64,000 bases of DNA, from contig JAPOWW010000004.1 of NCBI GenBank assembly GCA_026707405.1, positions 277,181 through 341,180 on the forward strand, read 5' to 3'. Source of the stretch: Chloroflexota bacterium. GTDB taxonomy: Bacteria; Chloroflexota; UBA11872; VXNJ01. Made by a program: the position numbers and the translations under genes. The notes under the pieces are model-generated. The model was given only the letters and a program-made list of their open reading frames with translations, did not search any database and was not told the origin of the DNA. Shown one piece after another: positions 1-6,840 of this stretch (position 1 is its first letter; every line of letters begins with the position of its first letter).

Positions 1-39
1 CGAGTGCTGGAAGTCCGCCGTCTGAGCCTCCCGAGTTAG

Positions 40-204
40 CCGAGGCCGAGCTGCTTTGCGGGCTCGATCCTCGCGGTCGCCCAAAACGTCTGGCCACAAG
101 AACAGGCGGCACGACTCAAAGCGAATGAGATGCTCGTGCGCTACGCTACCGACATCTGGTCCGCATTTAGACAGACGACCGATACAGGGGCTATGGAGGC
201 TTGA
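40..204 (+). other. possible 3' end of an upstream gene
   Basis: One frame stays open from position 40 to a TGA at 202-204, and that stop overlaps the ATG of the next gene at 204, as is usual inside operons. The frame reads as a plausible C-terminal tail (about 54 residues, ending in GAMEA) but is closed upstream by a TAG at 37-39. It would therefore need a frameshift to connect to a gene entering from the left. No family is recognised. It may simply be non-coding. Confidence 0.2.
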
Positions 205-1400
205 TGAAGATTGCAAACGTGCGGCTGAGACACGTCGAAGGGCAACTGGACACGGAGGGCGAGTTTTGGGAGGAACGCCTCGTTCGTCCCATCGACATCT
301 ACCCCGAACACAAGGCTGAGTCGGGCGCCGACTTCCATCAGTCGCGAAACTCGAACGGCGTCTACGAAGTCGAAGCGGTCTTCGTCAATATCGAGACGGA
401 CGAAGGCCTCACCGGCATGTTCGGCCCGTTAGCGATAGAAGACGCCTTCTTCATCGACCGGATGATCACGCCCTTGATCCTGGGCGAGGACCCTACGGCC
501 ACCGAGCGTATCTGGGACAAGATGTACCGATTTTTTAGGCACGCGCGCAAGGGCAATCCGATGTTCGCAATCAGCTGCATAGATTGCGCGTTGTGGGACT
601 TGCGGGGGAAGTGGCTCGGACAGCCGGTCTTTCGGCTTTTGGGCGGCCCGGTGCGCGACTCGGTCCCGGCGTACGCGAGCGCTTTGGGGTATTCGATAGA
701 GCCCGACAAGGCCGCCGCCCGGGTGAAGGAGTTCGTCGCACAGGGCTACACCGCGACGAAATGGTTCTTCCGTAACGCTCCGGACGATGGTGAGGCGGGC
801 GCGCGCAAGAACGTCGAGCTGGTCCGAACGGTTCGCGAAGCGGCGGGCGATGACGTTGACATAATGTTCGACGCTTGGAGCAGCTGGAATGTTCGTTACG
901 CGCTGGACATGGCAAACCGCATTGCCGAGTACCGCCCTCGCTGGTTGGAAGAGCCAGTGATGCCGGACCAGATCCGAAACTACGCCAGGATTCGAGCAGC
1001 GTCGCCGATTCCGATTTCGGGCGGCGAGCACGAGTACACGCGATGGGGCGCCCGCGACTACCTGCGCGCCGGGGCGGTTGACGTGTATCAGGCTGACACC
1101 TTCTGGGCGGGCGGCATCAGCGAGATGGTCAAAATATTCACGCTGGCCTCGGCCTACGACATTCCGGTCATCCCTCACGGTCATTCAGTGCCGGCCAATG
1201 CCCACCTGGCGCTCGCGACGACGGTGAGCGTCACTCCCTTGCTCGAATACCTGGTCAAGTGGAACGAGGTGCATCAGTTCTTCTTCAAGAACCCGGTCAA
1301 GCCGGTTGATGGAATGGTGACCGTCGGCGAAGAGCCTGGTATAGGCGTTGAGATCGACGACAGCAAGGTGATGGCCGAAAAGGACCTCTCGTGGACGTAG
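204..1400 (+). CDS. enolase-superfamily sugar-acid dehydratase (mandelate racemase/L-rhamnonate dehydratase-like)
   Basis: This is a 398-residue enolase-superfamily enzyme that probably removes water from an acid sugar in the cytoplasm. The barrel metal ligands are visible as Asp in FDAW (about residue 223), Glu in LEEP (about 249) and Glu in GGEHEY (about 275), with a catalytic His in PHGHS (about 326). The GEH and PHGxS motifs and the length resemble the L-rhamnonate dehydratase group, although I cannot fix the substrate. ATG 204 is preferred over TTG 201 because GGAGG at 195-199 is well spaced from it. A rhamnose mutarotase, an SMP-30 lactonase and lactate-oxidising Fe-S proteins within 14 kb fit an oxidative deoxy-sugar pathway. 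Family placement is firm; the substrate is inference. Confidence 0.85.
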   Translation: MKIANVRLRHVEGQLDTEGEFWEERLVRPIDIYPEHKAESGADFHQSRNSNGVYEVEAVFVNIETDEGLTGMFGPLAIEDAFFIDRMITPLILGEDPTATERIWDKMYRFFRHARKGNPMFAISCIDCALWDLRGKWLGQPVFRLLGGPVRDSVPAYASALGYSIEPDKAAARVKEFVAQGYTATKWFFRNAPDDGEAGARKNVELVRTVREAAGDDVDIMFDAWSSWNVRYALDMANRIAEYRPRWLEEPVMPDQIRNYARIRAASPIPISGGEHEYTRWGARDYLRAGAVDVYQADTFWAGGISEMVKIFTLASAYDIPVIPHGHSVPANAHLALATTVSVTPLLEYLVKWNEVHQFFFKNPVKPVDGMVTVGEEPGIGVEIDDSKVMAEKDLSWT

Positions 1401-1446
1401 ACGGCGGAGGCGGACGAATCCCGGCCGGCGATTGGATGGCCCAACC

Positions 1447-1719
1447 GTGAGGAAATTACCCAGAGACTTCAAACTGCATTGGGGCAAGGGTGTGATAGCG
1501 GAGGAGGCGTCCGCTCAGACCCCGTTTCACGAACCATGCATACAGCTGCTCCAGTTCGAGGACGGTTCCCGCTCGCTCCGGTTTTGCACCTACAACCACG
1601 AGGGCCGTTTTCAGCGAGTCCCGTTGATTGTGAGCGAAGAAGCCATCGATGCGCTGCGGGAATCCGTTCAGGCCAATCCCGGCATTCGCGAGCTAATCGA
1701 GAAGCTCGCCGCGCCGTAG
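1447..1719 (+). CDS. small conserved-looking hypothetical protein
   Basis: This small soluble protein of about 90 residues has no signal peptide or membrane segment. The N-terminus reads RKLPRDFKLHWGKG, the middle is rich in beta-type residues and aromatics, and the C-terminus is a charged helix. I do not recognise the family. GTG 1447 is the chosen start; TTG 1432 in the same frame is the alternative, and neither has a strong ribosome binding site. It lies between the dehydratase and a convergent Nudix gene. Codon use resembles the neighbours, which supports real coding. Confidence 0.5.
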   Translation: MRKLPRDFKLHWGKGVIAEEASAQTPFHEPCIQLLQFEDGSRSLRFCTYNHEGRFQRVPLIVSEEAIDALRESVQANPGIRELIEKLAAP

Positions 1720-1749
1720 TCGGGCGCACCGAGCCAGTAACGTTCGAGT

Positions 1750-2301
1750 TCAGCCGGTCTTGACGCGCAGGCCCTCGGCGCGCTCGTGGATTGCGACCTC
1801 GTAGTCCTTCATTCTCTGGTCTGAGCCGAACAGGAAGTCTCCGGTCACGAACTTGCCATCCAGCACGGCGGGAAGCCAGCAGACGTCGTCTTCCCACATT
1901 TGGCCGTAAGGAATCTCGTCGAGCGGGAACCACTTCGGGCACATTTCGTCGGTCTCGACGGGACTGCCTCCCCACCCGCCCGCGAGAAACACGTGGACCC
2001 GCTGGCTCCACCCGCTGCCGGCGGGAGCGTCCGGGAAATAGAAGTCCAGGACCGCGACCTTGCGCAAGGCGGTTGGCGAAACGCCGACTTCCTCCCGCGT
2101 CTCGCGAATAGCCGCCTGCTCTATTCCTTCGCCCGGCTCGACCTTGCCGCCTGGCCCGTTCCATAGCCCTTCCCCAAACCCCCGAGTCTTCCGGCCGAGG
2201 AGGACGGCTCCGTCGTCGACGACGAAACACACCGTGGCCGGACGTAATGACTCCCTGAAATGGATTTTGCAGCTTGCGAGGTTTATGGCCGCCCGATTCA
2301 A
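1750..2301 (-). CDS. Nudix hydrolase, MTH1-like (8-oxo-dGTP diphosphatase type)
   Basis: This Nudix pyrophosphatase probably cleans the nucleotide pool of oxidised purine nucleotides. The Nudix box is complete: GGKVEPGEG followed by REtREEVGV with the catalytic REXXEE core. The segments WNGPGGKV before the box and MWEDDVCWLP with a GdFLFG stretch after it match the MTH1/NUDT1 subgroup rather than generic MutT. The gene follows tyrS by 13 bases on the same strand, so the two are probably co-transcribed. The start is uncertain: TTG 2301 is the longest option and no ATG lies in the N-terminal part. A shorter GTG start at the VCFVV strand would trim about 20 residues. Confidence 0.85.
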   Translation of the reverse strand: MNRAAINLASCKIHFRESLRPATVCFVVDDGAVLLGRKTRGFGEGLWNGPGGKVEPGEGIEQAAIRETREEVGVSPTALRKVAVLDFYFPDAPAGSGWSQRVHVFLAGGWGGSPVETDEMCPKWFPLDEIPYGQMWEDDVCWLPAVLDGKFVTGDFLFGSDQRMKDYEVAIHERAEGLRVKTG

Positions 2302-2314
2302 GCGCTCATTACGG

Positions 2315-3643
2315 CTAATCGGAGAACCTCAATATCGCCCGTCTGCGGCGGCCAACGGCGATGATACATGTGCCGTCATCCTTGAGATCGGCGGCGACGA
2401 TAGACGACTTACCAGTATCAGCACCGACCTTGATGCCGTTAACGCTCACGGAGCCCTGGCGCATCAGCCGCTTGGCCTCGGAGTTCGACTTTGCGAGACC
2501 GGTCCGAACCAGCGCGTTTAGCAGATTGAAGCCGCTGATTACTTCGTCCTTGGGCGCGGTGACTTCCGGCGCGCCGTCGATGGCTAATCCGGACGCGCTT
2601 CCGTGCGAATTGAACAGCGCCGCCGAAGCGCGCTCCGCTTTTTGAGTCTGTTCCAGACCGTGTATCAAGCTCGTCATCTCGCGTGCCAGCGTGCGCTGCG
2701 CCAGACGCTCCTTCGGCTGCTTGAGGAATTCGGATTCGATTTCGGATATTTCGTCCAACTCAAGGAAGGTGAAGGACTTGAGGTAGCGGACCGCGTCGGC
2801 GTCGCTCACGTTGAGCCAGTACTGGTACCACTCGTACGGCGAGGTGCGCTCCGGGTCGAGCCACAGCGCGCCTGCCGCGGTTTTGCCGAGCTTCTCGCCG
2901 GTGGAGCTTTGCACGAGCGGAAAGGTCAGCGCCGCTGCCCCGTGATCGTGTCCAGTCTTGCGCCGTATGTAGTCGACGCCCGCCAGTATGTTCCCGTACT
3001 GGTCGGATCCGCCGACCTGAAGGCGGCAGCCGTATTCGTTGTAGAGATGGAAGAAATCGTAGGCCTGCAAAATCTGGTACGAGAACTCCGTGAAGCTGAG
3101 GCCCGACTGGGCGGCGATGCGCTGCTTGACCGACTCGCGCGACATCATCACGTTGATGGAGAACGACTTCCCCACGTCCCTTAGAAAGTCGATGAGATCG
3201 AGCTTCGTCAGCCAGTCGGCGTTGTTGACCATGATCGCTGGGTTTTCGGTGGAGTCGAAGTCGAGGACCTTGGCGAACTGCGACCTCTGCCCCGCGACGT
3301 TCCGCGCAATCGTCTCTTCGTCGAGCAGGTTTCGCTCGTCGCTGCGGCCGGACGGATCCCCGATCATTCCCGTCCCCCCGCCCAGAACGACGATGGGCCG
3401 GTGACCGAAGCGCTGAAATCTCGCGAGCGTGATCAGCGGCACCAGGTTGCCGAGCTGAAGGCTGTCCGACGTCGGATCGAATCCGCAGTAGACGACTATC
3501 GACTCTTCGTCGAGCAACCGGCCGAGGTCCGGGTTCGACGTGTCCTGAACGAGACCTCGCGCCTCCAGCTCACGGAACAGTCCGGCGGTCGGTTTCGTCC
3601 CGCCGCCGACTTCGTCTCTTGTATGTGTTTTCGGCTCAAGCAT
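2315..3643 (-). CDS. tyrS: tyrosyl-tRNA synthetase
   Basis: This 442-residue class I synthetase charges tRNA-Tyr. The HIGH-like motif appears as SLQLGNLVP and the second signature as KLGKTAAG. The tyrosine pocket segment is CGFDPTSDSL and the C-terminal S4 RNA-binding domain is present (LVRTGLAKSNSEAKRLMRQG). ATG 3643 is chosen because it sits 10 bases after AAGGA and matches the normal N-terminus; the open frame runs on to 3730, but that stretch contains a terminator. A Nudix gene follows closely. The 5' leader holds a Tyr-containing leader peptide and an intrinsic terminator, so expression is probably controlled by attenuation. Confidence 0.96.
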   Translation of the reverse strand: MLEPKTHTRDEVGGGTKPTAGLFRELEARGLVQDTSNPDLGRLLDEESIVVYCGFDPTSDSLQLGNLVPLITLARFQRFGHRPIVVLGGGTGMIGDPSGRSDERNLLDEETIARNVAGQRSQFAKVLDFDSTENPAIMVNNADWLTKLDLIDFLRDVGKSFSINVMMSRESVKQRIAAQSGLSFTEFSYQILQAYDFFHLYNEYGCRLQVGGSDQYGNILAGVDYIRRKTGHDHGAAALTFPLVQSSTGEKLGKTAAGALWLDPERTSPYEWYQYWLNVSDADAVRYLKSFTFLELDEISEIESEFLKQPKERLAQRTLAREMTSLIHGLEQTQKAERASAALFNSHGSASGLAIDGAPEVTAPKDEVISGFNLLNALVRTGLAKSNSEAKRLMRQGSVSVNGIKVGADTGKSSIVAADLKDDGTCIIAVGRRRRAILRFSD

Positions 3644-3693
3644 TGTCTTTCTAGGTCCTTGTTTTGTGGGATCTGTAAATTGGTTCTGAAAGC

Positions 3694-3718
3694 GAAAAAG
3701 CAGAGGATTTTCCTCTGC
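3694..3718 (-). terminator. intrinsic terminator in the tyrS leader (attenuator)
   Basis: On the minus strand GCAGAGGA, a three-base loop AAA, and TCCTCTGC form an 8-bp perfect stem, followed by TTTTT. It lies between the leader peptide stop and the tyrS start, so it would end transcription before tyrS. An almost identical hairpin stands before aroF at 57322-57346. Confidence 0.85.
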
Positions 3719-3743
3719 CTGCCGGCCCATGCGGTGCGGCGCG

Positions 3744-3836
3744 TTAAGACAACGGCAACGCCACGCGGGCCGGCCCGATATATGCGCAGCCGTGCCCGGC
3801 TATCTTCGATTTTGCAATGATTTGATTCCGATTCAT
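3744..3836 (-). CDS. tyrS leader peptide (30 residues)
   Basis: This short frame begins at ATG 3836 and ends in TAA at 3744. Its C-terminal half reads AYIGPARVALPLS, with one Tyr codon just before the Gly-Pro-Ala-Arg codons. The RNA for that segment (GGGCCGGCCC, 3767-3776) can pair with GGGCCGGC at 3721-3728, immediately before the terminator. The aroF leader has the same arrangement. The frame is too short to judge by codon use; the support is the shared motif and position. The start lies only nine bases after the predicted -10 box, so it may be translated from a leaderless or nearly leaderless mRNA. Confidence 0.7.
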   Translation of the reverse strand: MNRNQIIAKSKIAGHGCAYIGPARVALPLS

Positions 3837-3845
3837 ATCAGTGCG

Positions 3846-3875
3846 ACTTTACCGACGGCGGCGAGCGAACGTCAA
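3846..3875 (-). promoter_or_regulatory. predicted sigma-70 promoter of tyrS leader
   Basis: On the minus strand TTGACG (3870-3875) and TAAAGT (3846-3851) are separated by 18 bases. The expected transcription start falls at or within a few bases of the leader-peptide ATG at 3836. Confidence 0.6.
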
Positions 3876-3959
3876 TATAAGCCGGACACTCGGTTATGCC
3901 AGCATGATGCGATGATTTGAGCGAACGGGGAAGAGCTTGGGAATCGACCAAAAGCCATG

Positions 3960-3984
3960 AGACACTTCGGCATTAAAAGTGTCT
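3960..3984. promoter_or_regulatory. 8-bp perfect inverted repeat, possible operator
   Basis: AGACACTT and AAGTGTCT are separated by nine bases in the divergent region between the tyrS promoter and the oxidoreductase gene. No T-run follows on either strand. A regulator binding site or a 5' UTR hairpin are both possible. Confidence 0.35.
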
Positions 3985-4012
3985 ATCGCTGCTCGCCGGA
4001 AGCTGCGACGGT

Positions 4013-5608
4013 GTGGCGGACCGCGTGATGCTGGAATACCCAGCCAAGCCGTTTGGCGCGCGCGACGCGAGAAGGTACGACGTGGTCGTAATCGGCGCCG
4101 GTCACAATGGGCTGGTCGCGGCGGCTTATCTCGCGCGGGCTGGCAGGTCGGTGCTGGTCCTGGAGCGCCGGGACGTGGTCGGCGGGGCCTGCGTGACCGA
4201 AGAGCCGTTCCCGGGCTTCAAAGTCTCGACCGCGGCCTACTCGATCAGCCTGCTGCAAAGGCGCATCGTCGAGGAGCTGGGACTCGAAGCGCTCGGCTTG
4301 GCGTGCTACGCGAAAGACCCCGGCATGTTCCTGCCGCTGCCCGACAGCCGCTATCTGATTCTCTGGCGCGACATGACCGCCGCGCAGCGGGAAATCGCCA
4401 AGTTCTCCGAACGCGACGCGGCGGCGTATCCGGCTTTCGAGTCATTTTGGGAGCGGGCCGGAGCGCTGCTCAGGCCGCTCTTGCTCAAACCTCCCGAACC
4501 GCGTGAACTTACGCTGGCCGGGCTTTCCAAAGACGACGCCCGGATTCTCGAGAAGGTCCTCGATCTCAGCGTGGCCGATCTGCTCGACGAGTTTTTCGAG
4601 TCCGACATCGTCAAGGGCGCGTTCGCCACTCAGGGTGTGATCGGGACGCTGGCAGGTCCGCACACGCCGGGGACGGCCTACGTCATGGCGCATCACTACA
4701 TGGGCGGGCTGTTCGACGGCACGGGAGTTTGGGGGTATGTCCGGGGCGGCATGGGAGCCGTCACCGCGGCGCTGGCCAGATCGGCCGAGCGTGCGGGAAC
4801 CGTGATACGAGTCGACGCCGAGGTCGCGGCGATCAAGACCCGCGTGGGGCGCGCCATGGGAGTGGAGCTTGCCGATGGCGGGGTGATCGAGTGCGACGCC
4901 GTGTTTTCGAACGCCGATCCCAAGCGCACGTTTCTGGGCCTGGTCGACCGCAGCCTGCTACCTCAAGACTTCGTCCAGGACGTTGAGAACATCCGGATCG
5001 ACGGCTCGGTGATCAAGATCAACTGCGCCCTCTCGGAATTGCCGGACTATCTGGCGCTCCCCGGCGTTGGGCCGGGGCCGCAGCACACCGGAACGGTAGA
5101 CATTTGCCCGAGTCTCGACTATCTGGACGCGGCCTTTCGGGACGCCCAGGCCGGCGAGCCATCGGCTAGGCCATTCATGGAGGTCTATATCCAGTCGACT
5201 ACCGACGGCAGTCTCGCTCCTCCCGGAATGCACTCGATGTCGATATTCGCTCAGCACGCTCCATACCAACTCGCTTCCGGCAATTGGGAAGACCGCCGCG
5301 AAGAGGTGGCCGACAACGTGATCGACACGCTGGCGGAATACGCGCCCAACGTAAAGAGCGCGATCGTCCATCGGCAGGTCCTCTCGCCGGTGGACCTGGA
5401 GCGGAGATTCGGCCTGACCGGCGGAAACATCTTCCACGGCGAAATCCTGCCGGGGCAGCTCTTCTCCGACCGACCGCTGCCGGGATGGTCGGACTACGCG
5501 ACGCCGCTGGAAGGACTCTATCTCTGCGGATCGGGAGCGCATCCCGGCGGCGGAGTGACGGGTGCCCCCGGCTACAATGCGGCGGTGCGCTATCTGGCCG
5601 GGGGCTGA
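4013..5608 (+). CDS. phytoene dehydrogenase-like FAD-dependent oxidoreductase
   Basis: This flavoprotein of about 531 residues belongs to the CrtI/PYROXD2 amine-oxidase-like family. The N-terminal dinucleotide fold reads VVVIGAGHNGLVAAAYLARAG, broken here as VVVIGAGHNGL then VAAAYLARAG, followed by LERRDVVGGACVTEE. The C-terminal FAD segment is GLYLCGSGAHPGGGVTGAPG. Family members desaturate or isomerise lipids and carotenoids, but no carotenoid genes are nearby and the PYROXD2 branch has poorly known substrates. GTG 4013 is the longest start; ATG 4028 is an equally good alternative, and neither has a clear ribosome binding site. It is transcribed away from tyrS. Confidence 0.85.
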   Translation: MADRVMLEYPAKPFGARDARRYDVVVIGAGHNGLVAAAYLARAGRSVLVLERRDVVGGACVTEEPFPGFKVSTAAYSISLLQRRIVEELGLEALGLACYAKDPGMFLPLPDSRYLILWRDMTAAQREIAKFSERDAAAYPAFESFWERAGALLRPLLLKPPEPRELTLAGLSKDDARILEKVLDLSVADLLDEFFESDIVKGAFATQGVIGTLAGPHTPGTAYVMAHHYMGGLFDGTGVWGYVRGGMGAVTAALARSAERAGTVIRVDAEVAAIKTRVGRAMGVELADGGVIECDAVFSNADPKRTFLGLVDRSLLPQDFVQDVENIRIDGSVIKINCALSELPDYLALPGVGPGPQHTGTVDICPSLDYLDAAFRDAQAGEPSARPFMEVYIQSTTDGSLAPPGMHSMSIFAQHAPYQLASGNWEDRREEVADNVIDTLAEYAPNVKSAIVHRQVLSPVDLERRFGLTGGNIFHGEILPGQLFSDRPLPGWSDYATPLEGLYLCGSGAHPGGGVTGAPGYNAAVRYLAGG

Positions 5609-5794
5609 TGGGATGGGTAGTAGTGGTGAACGAGCAAAAGCTCGCAGACAGATTTTATGACGCGGTACTGAAGATCAATCAGGACATGGACTTGGTACGG
5701 CTCAGCGGCTGGCGGTGTCATGTAGTTGGTCACCGTGTTACCCATGTGCCCGGTCTAGGCGTAACCCATCTCCCCGGTCTGTGCCGAATCCACC
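5609..5794. mobile_element. possible decayed insertion-sequence end with 24-base direct repeat
   Basis: Two head-to-tail 24-base units at 5737-5760 and 5761-5784 agree at 19 of 24 positions; each contains an ACCCAT segment and ends near CCCGGTCT. Such tandem boxes resemble the terminal transposase-binding repeats of IS481-like elements, from general memory only. No transposase frame is present. An in-frame ORF crosses the stretch (residues such as NEQKLADRFYDAVLKINQ) but I do not trust it as a gene. The DUF559 element follows directly. Confidence 0.3.
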
Positions 5795-5830
5795 CCCTCT
5801 CCCTTGAAGGGAGAGGGTTGGGGTGAGGGT
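5795..5830 (+). repeat. left palindromic inverted repeat of DUF559 element
   Basis: CCCTCTCCCT and AGGGAGAGGG form a palindrome around TGA, followed by TTGGGGTGAGGGT. The reverse complement of this unit recurs at 6268-6304 on the other side of the DUF559 gene. Confidence 0.8.
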
Positions 5831-5860
5831 CTCCATAGTGCTCAACCTGCTACTTTGACC

Positions 5861-6253
5861 ATGCCGCGCCGAACCTTCAAGGAGATCCCGCGATGGTTGC
5901 TCGAACGCGCCCGAGAGCTTCGCCGCACCCAGACAGACGCCGAAACCGTTATGTGGCGGCTGATACGCAACCGTCAGTTGGGGGCTAAGTTTCGTCGCCA
6001 GCACCCTTTAGAGACCTACGTGCTCGATTTCTACTGTCCCGAATTGCGACTCGCAATTGAAGTGGACGGTGACCAGCACGCTGAGGCGTGTCACCGAGCC
6101 CGAGACGACGCTCGGTCATTGGCGCTGGCCAAGCACAGCATTAGTGTGGCACGGTTTTCGAATCGTGAGGTCTTGCAAGAAACGGGCACTGTCGTGGAAG
6201 CGCTCTGGCTGGCGTGCCAGCAGAGGCTAGATGCCGGACCCGATCGACGGTGA
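5861..6253 (+). CDS. DUF559 family endonuclease-like protein
   Basis: This 130-residue protein belongs to the DUF559 family, related to the Vsr/PD-(D/E)XK nuclease fold. The core VLDFYC followed by LAIEVDGDQH supplies the acidic and EVDG residues of the family, and FRRQHPL and RFSNREVL are family hallmarks. The usual RFWN is RFSN here, and the stretch between QH and RFSN is divergent, so activity is uncertain. ATG 5861 is chosen because the longer frame would be encoded inside the repeat. The gene lies exactly between two inverted copies of a GAGAGGG palindrome, which suggests that it moves, or moved, with them. Confidence 0.8.
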   Translation: MPRRTFKEIPRWLLERARELRRTQTDAETVMWRLIRNRQLGAKFRRQHPLETYVLDFYCPELRLAIEVDGDQHAEACHRARDDARSLALAKHSISVARFSNREVLQETGTVVEALWLACQQRLDAGPDRR

Positions 6254-6267
6254 CATATAGTGTGCCG

Positions 6268-6304
6268 ACCCTCACCCTATCCCTCTCCCTAACTAGGGAG
6301 AGGG
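6268..6304 (-). repeat. right palindromic inverted repeat of DUF559 element
   Basis: This is the reverse-complement partner of 5795-5830: ACCCTCACCCTAT, then CCCTCTCCCT-AACT-AGGGAGAGGG. The palindrome arms are identical to the left copy; the loop and two bases of the tail differ. Its last bases give a purine-rich stretch in front of an ATG at 6306. Confidence 0.8.
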
Positions 6305-6377
6305 AATGGAAACGAAGGTAATTGAGACCGACCTGTCCGAGAGCACGGGTCTCTTCAACTTTGCGGAGACATTTCCC

Positions 6378-6815
6378 ATGAACGCCAGGTTCGGTCACGC
6401 GGGGATTGTCGTTCGAGACCTCGACTCGCAGATCGAGTTCTACACGCGGATATTCGGCCTGGAGGTCGAGACCCGATTCAGTCGGGAAGGCTCCTTCATC
6501 GACAACGTTACGGGTCTGGAGCGGGCCAGTTTGGATATAGCGATTCTCGGAAACGAGGACCGGCCGAGCACGATCGAGCTGCTCCAGTACATTTCGCATC
6601 CCGACCACTCGCCCGCCCGTCCGGCGAATGGAGCGTACTGTAGCCACGTCATGTTTGTGGTAGACGACATCGACGCGGCCTGGCGGGAGGTGATCGACGC
6701 CGGCGGCCAGCCGTTCTCCGAGCCGCAACTGGCTCCGGCCGGTGACAAGAGCGTCTTCTATTTCCGCGACCCCGAAGGCGTTATTCTCGAACTCGTCGCC
6801 TATCACGACGAATAG
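6378..6815 (+). CDS. VOC (glyoxalase/dioxygenase superfamily) protein
   Basis: This is a single-domain vicinal-oxygen-chelate protein of about 145 residues with the two beta-alpha-beta-beta-beta modules. Likely metal ligands are His in FGHAGIVV, Glu in TIELLQY, His in CSHVMFVV and Glu in VILELVAY, the order seen in glyoxalase I and methylmalonyl-CoA epimerase. The substrate cannot be told. ATG 6378 gives the typical family start (MNARFGHAGIVVRDL); ATG 6306, directly after the element repeat, would add 24 residues that may be an artefact of the insertion. A metal-dependent hydrolase follows 25 bases downstream and is probably co-transcribed. Confidence 0.8.
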   Translation: MNARFGHAGIVVRDLDSQIEFYTRIFGLEVETRFSREGSFIDNVTGLERASLDIAILGNEDRPSTIELLQYISHPDHSPARPANGAYCSHVMFVVDDIDAAWREVIDAGGQPFSEPQLAPAGDKSVFYFRDPEGVILELVAYHDE

Positions 6816-6840
6816 CTTCTCTTAACGCCGGGAGCGAATT

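Noticed and set aside
429-1184. Long antisense frame opposite the enolase-superfamily gene
   Set aside because: It mirrors the codons of a clearly assigned gene, is rich in Arg and His, and has no recognisable domain. Other long antisense frames (1469-2230, 6141-6806, 41313-42389, 42934-43902, 44247-44846) were left out for the same reason.
3644-3730. N-terminal extension of TyrS
   Set aside because: The frame is open but runs through the terminator hairpin, and the 29 extra residues do not look like the family.
3644-3960. T-box riboswitch before tyrS
   Set aside because: I found no AGGGTGGNACCGCG-like box or specifier stem; the leader peptide with terminator explains the region better.
5804-5860. 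Longer start for the DUF559 protein
   Set aside because: The extra residues are encoded by the inverted repeat and are low-complexity (KGEGWGEGL).
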